Counted from the first letter of the stretch, positions 1 through 6,064 are shown. The stretch: 6,975 nt of DNA from Alphaproteobacteria bacterium MarineAlpha10_Bin3 (GCA_002937525.1 PTKA01000065.1:1-6975), one strand, 5' to 3'. The notes: generated by a model not told the origin, from the letters alone. Translations and numbers: made by a program.

Positions 1-35
1 GTCCCATTCATGCTGGCCTCCTTACCAGTGGCCAT
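1..35 (-). CDS. 5' end of an unidentified gene, truncated by the window edge
   Basis: Only the first codons are visible, so identity cannot be established. On the minus strand an ATG at 11..9 begins Met-Asn-Gly-Thr(ACn) and is preceded by a near-perfect Shine-Dalgarno AAGGAGG (complement of 17-23) at 5 nt spacing. An in-frame ATG at 35..33 would add eight residues (MATGKEAS) but has no clear Shine-Dalgarno, so 11 is the preferred start. An N-terminus of MNGT is compatible with a CspA-type cold-shock protein (such proteins often begin M-x-G-T-V-K-W-F-N), and those genes often have long leaders, but four residues are far too few to claim this. The gene is separated from the purC stop by 153 bp, so it probably has its own promoter. 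Confidence 0.5.
   Translation of the reverse strand, partial: MATGKEASMNG
17..23 (-). promoter_or_regulatory. Strong ribosome binding site for the left-edge gene
   Basis: The minus strand reads AAGGAGG, complementary to the 16S rRNA 3' end over seven bases, 5 nt before ATG at 11..9. It is the strongest such site in the window and decides between the two in-frame ATGs. Confidence 0.6.
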
Positions 36-38
36 CTT

Positions 39-77
39 GAATCACGATTCGCGACAAATGGGAATCCCTCATGATTC
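39..77. promoter_or_regulatory. Cluster of four GANTC (CcrM-type) sites arranged as two inverted repeats
   Basis: Seen directly: GAATC at 39-43, GATTC at 46-50, GAATC at 62-66 and GATTC at 73-77. They form two dyads, GAATC-2 nt-GATTC and GGAATC-6 nt-GATTCC. By eye only six more GANTC sites occur in the rest of the window (442, 1036, 1321, 1917, 5264, 5602). In Alphaproteobacteria GANTC is methylated by CcrM, and sites in promoters can make transcription depend on methylation state through GcrA. The cluster lies upstream of the left-edge minus-strand gene, in its probable leader or promoter. A dyad-binding repressor site or RNA hairpins are alternative readings. Confidence 0.45.
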
Positions 78-133
78 CGAACAAGACGATAACGCTCTAA
101 GGAATAAAACGACTTTGCGCCCAGGTGGCGTCA

Positions 134-176
134 GCGATATTTTACTCGTTTAGGGGGTATTTTTTCACAATATCGC
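134..176. repeat. 8-bp perfect inverted repeat spanning the purC stop codon
   Basis: GCGATATT at 134-141 is exactly complementary to AATATCGC at 169-176, with 27 nt between the arms. The right arm lies within and beside the last purC codons and the TGA at 167..165 lies in the loop. No U-tract follows on the minus strand, so it is not a canonical intrinsic terminator. It may be an mRNA 3'-end structure, a protein-binding dyad or chance. Confidence 0.35.
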
Positions 177-1127
177 CCGGCGCAGATTGCCTTTCACCCG
201 CGCGCGGATCGACTGGCCGGGGGCCGGGGCCTGAAACGCCTGGCCGGTGACCTGTTCGTAGAGCCGGATATAGCGGGCGCTGAAATCGGCCAGGGTGTCG
301 GCCGGAATATCGGGGATCGGGTCGCTATAGGGGTCGCAGCGCCGCGTCACCCACAAGCGCAGGAATTCCTTGTCCAGGCTGTCCGGTTCGGCGCCCTCGG
401 CCATGCGCGCCGGGTAGCTGTCGGCCAGCCAGTAGCGGCTTGAATCCGGTGTATGGACTTCGTCGCCAAGGTTGATGACGCCGTCGCGATCGAGCCCGAA
501 TTCATATTTGGTATCGACCAGGATAAGGCCGTGGCGGGCGGCGATTTCCTGGCCGCGGGCGAAGATTGCAAGGCTTCTTCGCGCCAGCTCATCCCATTGC
601 GCTTGCGTCAAGGCGCCGCTTGCCACCAGTGCCGCGGCATCGGTCGGCACATCGTGCGCGCTTCCTTTGGTCGTCGGCGTGAGGATCGTTGCGGGCAGGC
701 GCTGGTTCTTGACCAGGCCGTCGGGAAATTCATGGCCATAAAGCACCCGCTTTCCGCGTTCATACATCGTCCAGATAGAGGTGCTGGTCGATCCGGTAAG
801 ATACGAGCGCACCACCATTTCGACCGGCAGCATGGTCAGTTGCCGGCCGATGATGACGTTCGGGTCGGGATATTCCAGCACATGGTTGGGGCAGAGATCG
901 GCGGTCTGTTCGAACCAGAACCGGGCCGTCTGGTTCAGCACCTGACCCTTATGGGGCACGGCTGCCAGAACCTTGTCGAAGGCCGATTGCCGGTCGGTCG
1001 CGATCATCACCCGCCGCCCGTCCGGCAGATCGTAGGAATCCCGCACCTTGCCGCGCTGAAAATTGGGCAGCCAGTCGAATTGCGCGTCGGTCAGGCAGTT
1101 CGCCAGGGCGGTCTGAAAATCGCTCAC
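165..1127 (-). CDS. purC: SAICAR synthetase (phosphoribosylaminoimidazole-succinocarboxamide synthase), long form
   Basis: A cytosolic enzyme of de novo purine synthesis (EC 6.3.2.6): it joins CAIR and aspartate using ATP to give SAICAR. The 320-residue protein carries the family landmarks in order: GKVRD at about 26-30 (nucleotide-binding loop), DRQSAFD at 45-51, the first SAICAR signature at 99-113 (P-x-E-x-x-x-R ... TGS), the second signature LVDTKYEFG at 203-211, and DEVHTPDSSRYW at 222-233. At about 320 residues it belongs to the longer, yeast Ade1-like class rather than the roughly 240-residue form usually found beside purS/purQ/purL. The start is a GTG at 1127..1125 overlapping the hydrolase stop by 4 bp (GTGA), with AAGG 7 nt upstream, which implies translational coupling. 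It is the last gene of the putative operon. Some alphaproteobacteria have two purC copies, so this could be a second one. Confidence 0.95.
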   Translation of the reverse strand: MSDFQTALANCLTDAQFDWLPNFQRGKVRDSYDLPDGRRVMIATDRQSAFDKVLAAVPHKGQVLNQTARFWFEQTADLCPNHVLEYPDPNVIIGRQLTMLPVEMVVRSYLTGSTSTSIWTMYERGKRVLYGHEFPDGLVKNQRLPATILTPTTKGSAHDVPTDAAALVASGALTQAQWDELARRSLAIFARGQEIAARHGLILVDTKYEFGLDRDGVINLGDEVHTPDSSRYWLADSYPARMAEGAEPDSLDKEFLRLWVTRRCDPYSDPIPDIPADTLADFSARYIRLYEQVTGQAFQAPAPGQSIRARVKGNLRRAIL

Positions 1128-2014
1128 GCGGCGACCTTGCGCTGGAAAAACGCGCCGATCGCGGCGATGGCGTCCAGGGCTTCGGGCAGGACGTCGCTAT
1201 TGCCGTGCCAGCCGTGGATCATGTCTTCCCAGGCCTCATAGGTGACATCGACCCCGGCGGCGCGCGCGCGTTCGGCGAAACGGCGGCTGTCGTCGAGCAG
1301 GGTTTCCGCCGTGCCGACCTGAATCAGCAGCGGCGGCAACCCGTCCAGCGCGCCATAGAGCGGCGAGGCCAGCGGCGTTCGCGGGTCGGCGCCGGCCAGG
1401 TAATAACCGGCCATGCGGTCGAGATCGGCTTTGCCGATCGAGGGATCGATTTCGGCCTTGCTGACCATGGTATCGCCGCTCTGGGTAAGGTCCGTCCAGG
1501 CGCTCATCGGGATCGCGGCGGCGGGCAAGGGCGCGCCGATTTGCTTCAGCTTGAGCAGCAGCGCCAAGGTCAGGCCGCCGCCGGCCGAGATGCCGCCAAC
1601 GGCAATGCGGCCAGCCGCAATGCCCCGATCCGGCAACCAGCGATAGGCGCTATGGGCGTCATCGACCGCGGCCGGAAACGGATGTTCGGGCGCCAGCCGG
1701 TAATCGACCGAGAACACCCGGGCCTTGCAAGCCGCCGCAATCCGCGCCAAGGTTACCCGCGAGGCGGCCGACGAACCGCGATAGTAACCGCTGCCATGCA
1801 GGAACAAAAACACCCGGTCGGTCGCCACACCGGGCGCATCGACCCATTCGCCCGGCACGCCACTGGCATCGGCCACCACATGCGCCGTCCCATCGGGCAG
1901 CGGCGTCGCGGCGCGCGAGTCCGCCTCGGCCCGCAACTCGGCGAGGGTCTTGTCGGCGCTATAGGGGTTCGCGCGCTTGGCGGCGATCAAATCTTGCAAC
2001 GCCTGGCTGGCCAT
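1124..2014 (-). CDS. Alpha/beta hydrolase, hormone-sensitive-lipase-like (esterase family IV)
   Basis: A probable carboxylesterase of 296 residues with no visible signal peptide, so likely cytosolic; the substrate is unknown. The oxyanion-hole motif reads HGSG at 73-76 instead of the usual HGGG. YRLAPEHPFPAAVDD at 105-119 is typical of the HSL family. The nucleophile elbow is GISAG at 141-145, making Ser143 the nucleophile, and His268 in MIHGWH is the likely catalytic histidine. Where most relatives have D-P-L, this protein has VGTAETLLDD (233-242), so the acid is probably Glu237, with Asp241 as an alternative. The start ATG at 2014 has AAGGAA 7 nt upstream and lies 11 bp after the deaminase stop. 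Its own stop overlaps the purC start. The enzyme class is secure; any connection with purines is not shown. Confidence 0.88.
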   Translation of the reverse strand: MASQALQDLIAAKRANPYSADKTLAELRAEADSRAATPLPDGTAHVVADASGVPGEWVDAPGVATDRVFLFLHGSGYYRGSSAASRVTLARIAAACKARVFSVDYRLAPEHPFPAAVDDAHSAYRWLPDRGIAAGRIAVGGISAGGGLTLALLLKLKQIGAPLPAAAIPMSAWTDLTQSGDTMVSKAEIDPSIGKADLDRMAGYYLAGADPRTPLASPLYGALDGLPPLLIQVGTAETLLDDSRRFAERARAAGVDVTYEAWEDMIHGWHGNSDVLPEALDAIAAIGAFFQRKVAA

Positions 2015-2025
2015 CGAAGGGTTCC

Positions 2026-2493
2026 TTACTTGTTTGCGTCAAGCCACGCCTGGCGTTCGCGGCGGCAGGTTTCGTGTTCGACGCCGGTCACGACCGTGTA
2101 GCTAGCACCAGTCGACGCGATCATCGCTTCAACGCTGTAGTTCTTGTAATCCCGCACGCCGGACCCGCTGAAGTCGCCATGCCGCGCCCCCATCACCAGC
2201 CCGGCGCAGCCCGCCGCCTCGATGGCCCAGCAGCACATCGGGCATGGCTCCATCGTCGTATAGCAGACCGCGCCGGCCAGATCGGACACGCCGGCCTTGC
2301 GGCAGGCGTCGCGGATCGCATCGACCTCGGCATGGGCCGTCGGGTCGCATTGCGAGTTTACCCGGTTGCGCCCGATGCCGATCACCGCGCCATCGCGCAC
2401 GATTACCGACCCCACCGGCGTATTCCCTTGCGCCGCCGCGGCCCGCGCTTCGGCCAACGCCAGCGCCATGAATATTTCGTGTTCAATGGTCAT
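2026..2493 (-). CDS. Nucleoside/nucleobase deaminase of the CMP/dCMP deaminase zinc family
   Basis: A 155-residue zinc hydrolase predicted to deaminate a purine or pyrimidine base or nucleoside in the cytosol. The first zinc motif is HAE at 54-56 (His54 ligand, Glu56 proton shuttle) and the second is PCPMC at 83-87 (Cys84 and Cys87 ligands); N-terminal TPVGSVIV at 25-32 also fits the family. Length and motifs resemble guanine deaminase and TadA-like proteins. The segment after the second motif (MGARHGDFSGSGVRDYKNY, about 101-119) differs from the usual TadA sequence there, so a free-base or nucleoside substrate seems more likely than tRNA. That is inference, and cytosine, guanine or a modified base all remain possible. 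The ATG at 2493 has AAAGGA 7 nt upstream. It is 51 bp downstream of the MDR gene, a gap that contains a hairpin, and 11 bp before the hydrolase. Confidence 0.88.
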   Translation of the reverse strand: MTIEHEIFMALALAEARAAAAQGNTPVGSVIVRDGAVIGIGRNRVNSQCDPTAHAEVDAIRDACRKAGVSDLAGAVCYTTMEPCPMCCWAIEAAGCAGLVMGARHGDFSGSGVRDYKNYSVEAMIASTGASYTVVTGVEHETCRRERQAWLDANK

Positions 2494-2513
2494 GTCCGCA
2501 TCCTTTCATGTGG

Positions 2514-2532
2514 CAAGGGCTCAGCACCCTTG
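2514..2532 (-). promoter_or_regulatory. Intercistronic stem-loop upstream of the deaminase ribosome binding site
   Basis: CAAGGG at 2514-2519 pairs perfectly with CCCTTG at 2527-2532 across a 7-nt loop, within the 51-bp gap between the MDR stop and the deaminase start. On the mRNA it ends about 6 nt before the deaminase Shine-Dalgarno. No U-run follows, so processing, mRNA stability or modulation of deaminase translation is more plausible than full termination. Confidence 0.4.
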
Positions 2533-2544
2533 TTAGGTGTTTCC

Positions 2545-3468
2545 CTAGCGCACCGTAAACACCAGTTTCCCGCGCAGATGGCGCGCTTCGCTGATGCGGT
2601 GGGCGGCGGCGGCCTCGGACAGTTTCCAGGTGGTGATTTCGGGTGTATGGACGGCACCGGCCTCGATCAATTCGGCGATGCGGGCAAGATGGGCGCGGCT
2701 GCGGCCGACCTTGGGCCGAAGGGATTGCACGTCGCCGCGCGGCGATGCCGGCGCGACACCGCCCGAAGCGATGAACGCGGCGCGCCCGCCGGGCTTCAAG
2801 ACGCCAAACGACCGTGCGGCCACGTCGCCGCCAACGGTGTCGAACACGGCGTCGCAACGCGATACGGCCTGGGTGAAATCCTGCGCGTTGTAATCGATGA
2901 TCTGGTCGGCGCCGAGGCGGCGCAGGTAATCGTGATTGGCGGCGCTGGCGGTGGTGATTACCCGGGCGCCGATATGCTTGGCGAGTTCGATGGCGAAGGC
3001 GGCAACACCCCCCGCGCCGCCTTGAATGAGGATCGTCTCGCCGGCTTGCAATCGCAGCGTATCCTCGATGCTGACCAGCGCGGTCAGCCCGGCAAGCGCC
3101 AGCGACGCGGCCTCGACATGCGATAAAGATTGCGGCTTTTTGGCCACGATCGACGCGTCGATAGCGATCTTTTGCGCATAGGCGCCTTCCTGCCCGACGC
3201 CGCAGACCGCGAAAACCGCGTCGCCGATGGTGAAATCTTCGACCCCTTCGCCAAGACCGCTGACGATGCCGGAAAAATCCCGCCCCAAGATGTAGGGGAA
3301 GCCCGAAACCGGACCGCTGCGCCCGCTGCGCACCTTCCAGTCCGCGCCATTGACGCTGGCCGCATGAATATCGACGACGATCTCGCCCGGCCCGGCAACG
3401 GGGTCCAGCCTATCGCCGAATTGCAGCGTTTCTGGTCCACCGAATTCATTGATAAACGATGCTTTCAT
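2545..3468 (-). CDS. Zinc-independent MDR-family NADP-dependent oxidoreductase (quinone-oxidoreductase-like)
   Basis: A 307-residue cytosolic medium-chain dehydrogenase/reductase. An N-terminal GroES-like fold (about 1-125, with GRDFSGIV at 62-69) is followed by a Rossmann domain whose dinucleotide motif is QGGAGGVAAFAIELAK at about 149-164, and the C-terminus ends with the typical RGKLVFTV. Neither the cysteine quartet of the structural zinc nor the catalytic zinc ligands of alcohol dehydrogenases is seen, placing it with the quinone reductase/zeta-crystallin branch, which reduces quinones or enones with NADPH. The substrate cannot be read from sequence. The ATG at 3468 has GGGGAG 6 nt upstream and starts 18 bp after the SDR stop, so the two are almost certainly cotranscribed. 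Confidence 0.9.
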   Translation of the reverse strand: MKASFINEFGGPETLQFGDRLDPVAGPGEIVVDIHAASVNGADWKVRSGRSGPVSGFPYILGRDFSGIVSGLGEGVEDFTIGDAVFAVCGVGQEGAYAQKIAIDASIVAKKPQSLSHVEAASLALAGLTALVSIEDTLRLQAGETILIQGGAGGVAAFAIELAKHIGARVITTASAANHDYLRRLGADQIIDYNAQDFTQAVSRCDAVFDTVGGDVAARSFGVLKPGGRAAFIASGGVAPASPRGDVQSLRPKVGRSRAHLARIAELIEAGAVHTPEITTWKLSEAAAAHRISEARHLRGKLVFTVR

Positions 3469-3486
3469 CGCAAGCTCCCCTTAACT

Positions 3487-4248
3487 TTAGAACTGTATCC
3501 GCCGGGTAAAGGCGCCATCGACAACAAGGTTGGTGCCGGTGATGAAGCCGGCGGCCGGGCTGGCGATAAAGGCGACCGCGTTGGCGACGTCTTCGGGCGT
3601 GCCCATCCGGCCCATTGGGTTATGGTCAAGGGCGGCGGCATAGGCGTCGGGCGCATCGGCGCGGCGTTTATCCCACACGCCGCCTTCGAAGAAGATCGTG
3701 CCCGGCGATATTGTATTGGCGCGGATGCCTTGGGGCGCCAGGGCGCTGCTGAGACCGGACATATAAGCAATCAAGGCGGCCTTGATGCCGTTATAGGCAC
3801 GCACGCCCATGAAGCTTTCCAGCGCCGCGGTGCTGGCGATGGCGACGATCGACGCGGCCGACGATTTCTCCAGGAACGGCAGCGCCGCCTCGACCACCCG
3901 CACCGTGCCCAGGATGTCGGTTTCCAGGCCGCGCCGCCAGGCGTCCTCGTCGGGCGTTCCGGCCAGCGCGCTGACATTGGCGACCAGTATGTCCAGCCCG
4001 CCAAGCTGGCCCGCCGACGCTTCAATCCAGCTGCGCGTGGCCGTGCTGTCGGTCACGTCGAGCGCGCCGCCATGGGCCGCAACGCCGCAGGCGCCGAGCG
4101 ACGCCACCGTCTGTTCCACCATCGCGCCATCGCGCGCGCAGATCGCAATATCGCATCCTTCGCCGGCCAGGGTTTGCGCGATCTTCAAACCGATGCCCCG
4201 CGTGCCGCCGGTGACAATCGCCTTTTTGCCCTTGAGACCAAGATCCAT
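3487..4248 (-). CDS. SDR-family NAD(P)-dependent oxidoreductase
   Basis: A 253-residue classical short-chain dehydrogenase/reductase, expected to interconvert an alcohol and a ketone using NAD(P). The coenzyme motif TGGTRGIG is at 13-20, the catalytic Ser is at 139, the YxxxK pair is Tyr152/Lys156 with the normal 13-residue Ser-Tyr spacing, and SPG is at 181-183. Two positions are atypical: the usual NNAG segment reads ANVSA (90-94), and the structural/catalytic Asn that normally follows appears to be Asp111 (LETDILG). The frame is open upstream to 4311, but ATG at 4248 is chosen because AAAGGA lies 6 nt before it, it gives the standard MDLGLKGKKAIVTGG opening, and the longer form would consume the promoter region. 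It is the first gene of the putative five-gene unit. Confidence 0.92.
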   Translation of the reverse strand: MDLGLKGKKAIVTGGTRGIGLKIAQTLAGEGCDIAICARDGAMVEQTVASLGACGVAAHGGALDVTDSTATRSWIEASAGQLGGLDILVANVSALAGTPDEDAWRRGLETDILGTVRVVEAALPFLEKSSAASIVAIASTAALESFMGVRAYNGIKAALIAYMSGLSSALAPQGIRANTISPGTIFFEGGVWDKRRADAPDAYAAALDHNPMGRMGTPEDVANAVAFIASPAAGFITGTNLVVDGAFTRRIQF

Positions 4249-4254
4249 CCTTGT

Positions 4255-4260
4255 TCCTTT
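4255..4260 (-). promoter_or_regulatory. Ribosome binding site deciding the SDR start
   Basis: The minus strand reads AAAGGA, 6 nt before ATG 4248..4246. The upstream candidate start at 4311 has no comparable site, so this supports the shorter protein. Confidence 0.6.
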
Positions 4261-4287
4261 CTCGATGTCCGCTTTTACGCCGCCGGC

Positions 4288-4293
4288 ATCATA
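4288..4293 (-). promoter_or_regulatory. Candidate -10 box for the SDR-to-purC operon
   Basis: The minus strand reads TATGAT (5 of 6 to the sigma70 consensus), about 40 nt before the SDR start. The nearest -35-like hexamer, TTGGCA, is 22 nt upstream, longer than ideal, so the promoter may need an activator or may be elsewhere in the 127-bp divergent gap. Confidence 0.3.
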
Positions 4294-4314
4294 GGTACCC
4301 CGCGCGGCCATCGC

Positions 4315-4344
4315 TTGCCAAATTCACGCGCACCGGGCTAATAC
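4315..4344 (+). promoter_or_regulatory. Candidate sigma70-type promoter for the flavin reductase
   Basis: TTGCCA at 4315-4320 matches the -35 consensus at 5 of 6. GCTAAT at 4337-4342 (16 nt spacer) or TAATAC at 4339-4344 (18 nt spacer) would be the -10. Transcription would start near 4350, about 25 nt before the ATG. The -35 sits on top of a TTGGCA on the opposite strand, so the divergent promoters probably interfere or share control. Confidence 0.4.
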
Positions 4345-4375
4345 CCCTGCAAGCCGCAACAGGAGCCGAACCGAT

Positions 4376-4990
4376 ATGTTCTATGACGACCCCAAGAAAC
4401 ACAATCTAAAGCACAACCCCTTCAAGGCGCTAATCGCGCCACGGCCGATCGCATGGGTCAGTTCGGTCGATCTTGACGGCGTGCCAAATCTGGCGCCGTT
4501 CAGCTTTTTCAATGCGATCTCGGACAATCCGCCGATGATCGTTTTCGCCCCGAACGGGCTACGCCCGACCGGGCATGGCAAGGATACGCTGCGCAATATT
4601 CAGCAAACCAATGAATTCGTCGTCAATCTGTCGAACTGGGCGCTGCGCGAGGCGATGAACGCCAGTTCCGCCGAAGTCGGGCCGGAAGTGGACGAATTCG
4701 CGCTTGCCGGGGTCACCGCCACGCCGTCAACCCATGTCAATGTGCCGCGCGTCAAGGAAGCGCCGGCCAGTCTGGAATGCCGGTTTCTGACCCGGATCAG
4801 CCTGCCCAGCACCAGCCCGAAAACCGAAAACAATATCGTCATCGGCGAAGTCGTCGGCATTCATATCGACGATGCGATCATCAGGGACGGGATGATCGAC
4901 ACGGCGGCGTATCACCCGCTGGCGCGGCACGGCTATATGGATTACAGCGCGGTGGACAGCGTTTTCGAAATGCTGCGGCCTGACGTTTGA
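4376..4990 (+). CDS. Flavin reductase-like, FMN-binding split-barrel protein
   Basis: A 204-residue cytosolic protein of the flavin reductase-like family (COG1853 type). Such proteins bind FMN, and many reduce flavin with NAD(P)H or supply reduced flavin to a monooxygenase. The characteristic N-terminal part is APRPIAWVSSVDLDGVPNLAPFSFFNAIS at about 21-49, followed by KDTLRNIQQTNEFVVNL at 69-85 and a VIGEV strand in the C-terminal half. The ATG at 4376 has AGGAG at 4361-4365, 10 nt upstream. No monooxygenase partner gene lies in the window, so the electron acceptor is unknown. It is divergent from the SDR operon across 127 bp and convergent with the diguanylate cyclase, 21 bp from its stop, with no clear terminator between them. 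Confidence 0.88.
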   Translation: MFYDDPKKHNLKHNPFKALIAPRPIAWVSSVDLDGVPNLAPFSFFNAISDNPPMIVFAPNGLRPTGHGKDTLRNIQQTNEFVVNLSNWALREAMNASSAEVGPEVDEFALAGVTATPSTHVNVPRVKEAPASLECRFLTRISLPSTSPKTENNIVIGEVVGIHIDDAIIRDGMIDTAAYHPLARHGYMDYSAVDSVFEMLRPDV

Positions 4991-5011
4991 TTTTACGCAA
5001 CCGCGCCAGGG

Positions 5012-6064
5012 CTACGTTTCCAGCGCCGCCTGATCCAACTCGCGCTCCGTCACGACGCAATTGCGGCCGCTATGCTTGGCGTGATAGAGGCCCAGATCGG
5101 CGCGGTGGATCAAATCGCCCAGCGGTTCGCCGGACCGGAACTGGGTGACGCCGATGGACATCGTTATGGTGCCGAAATCATCGCCCGTCGATACCTTGCG
5201 TATGCGCTTAGAGGCGACCGTGGTTCGAATTTTTTCGGCGACCTCCGTGGCCTCGTCGAGGCCGATTCCAGGCAAAATTATGGCGAACTCCTCACCGCCG
5301 TAACGGGCCGGCATGGTGCCCCCTTCGGATAGCTCCGTCAGGATCATGCCGACCAGCTTCAGCACCTGATCGCCAATCTGATGGCCGAAATTGTCGTTGA
5401 AATTCTTGAAATGGTCGATGTCGCCGAACGCGACGCAAAGATCGTCGCCATCTTCCATCGCCTGCGCCGCCATCTGCCGGAGCAATATATCGAAATGCTT
5501 GCGGTTGGCGATACCGGTCAGCGCATCGGTCATCACCTCTTTCTGGAGGTCTTCCATGTTTGTCCGCAAGGATTTAATTTCGGTCGTCGAAACCTGCAAT
5601 CGATTCTTCAACAGCGAGTTCTGCGCGGCCATTTCCTTGGTGTCGGAAACCAATGTTTCGAGCGCGCGGCGCAGCACCTTGAAATCTTTCGCACTGCCCA
5701 TGCTGCCAAGATTTTCTTCCAACGCCTTGCCATAATATTCCACGTCGTTGTTCGCCTGGGCGAGTAGATCCAGCACCGTGTCCATCGAATTTTCGTATTC
5801 CTGCGCCGTGGCGTAAACGGCGGCGGAGGTATCGGCTAAATTGAAATAGCGCTGGTAGATATCGGTGTTCTGCTCGTCGGTGAAGGGCTGATCGTTGCTG
5901 ACGAGAATATCGAGCGCCTTGCTCAGATCGATGTCCCGACCGCTCGCATGGGTGTACCACACCTCGAAATTCGAAGGCGTCCGCGGCACGCCGTGGCGCG
6001 CCATGTTTTCCAGTGCGGCTTCGGCGTACGCCGTTGCCTGCTCCCGACCGTCCATGTAATCCAT
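5012..6064 (-). CDS. GGDEF-domain diguanylate cyclase with alphaproteobacterial N-terminal region
   Basis: Predicted to make cyclic di-GMP from two GTP. In the 350-residue protein, residues 1-140 form a mostly helical region starting with a segment around GVPRTPSNFEVWYTHASG (25-42) that resembles the N-terminus of many alphaproteobacterial GGDEF proteins; about 145-178 looks like a coiled coil leading into DALTG (180-184). The GGDEF domain follows, with the metal/substrate site GDIDHFKNFND (214-224) and the active loop GGEEF at 256-260, all catalytic positions intact. The inhibitory I-site RxxD, expected at about 247-250, reads EGGT, so product feedback at that site is probably absent. No membrane segment is evident. 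ATG 6064 has no convincing Shine-Dalgarno; an ATG three codons later is an alternative. It lies 113 bp downstream of the thioesterase gene on the same strand. Confidence 0.93.
   Translation of the reverse strand: MDYMDGREQATAYAEAALENMARHGVPRTPSNFEVWYTHASGRDIDLSKALDILVSNDQPFTDEQNTDIYQRYFNLADTSAAVYATAQEYENSMDTVLDLLAQANNDVEYYGKALEENLGSMGSAKDFKVLRRALETLVSDTKEMAAQNSLLKNRLQVSTTEIKSLRTNMEDLQKEVMTDALTGIANRKHFDILLRQMAAQAMEDGDDLCVAFGDIDHFKNFNDNFGHQIGDQVLKLVGMILTELSEGGTMPARYGGEEFAIILPGIGLDEATEVAEKIRTTVASKRIRKVSTGDDFGTITMSIGVTQFRSGEPLGDLIHRADLGLYHAKHSGRNCVVTERELDQAALET

Noticed and set aside
118..130. Short hairpin CGCC/GGCG after purC as an intrinsic terminator
   Set aside because: Only 4 bp of stem, and the nearest T-rich stretch on the minus strand is about 10 nt further on; too weak to call.
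4249..4311. N-terminal extension of the SDR to a start at 4311
   Set aside because: The extra 21 residues precede the normal SDR opening, have no Shine-Dalgarno, and overlap the probable promoter; ATG 4248 has AAAGGA at 6 nt.
453..4341. A chain of long plus-strand reading frames (453-1241, 1205-2101, 2074-3126, 3130-4341) opposite the five-gene operon
   Set aside because: Their translations show no recognisable motifs and have the Arg/Gly/Ala-rich composition of high-GC antisense frames. The opposite strand carries clear families with ribosome binding sites throughout.
4991..5011. Bidirectional terminator between the convergent flavin reductase and GGDEF genes
   Set aside because: The 21-bp gap contains no clear stem followed by a T-run in either direction.
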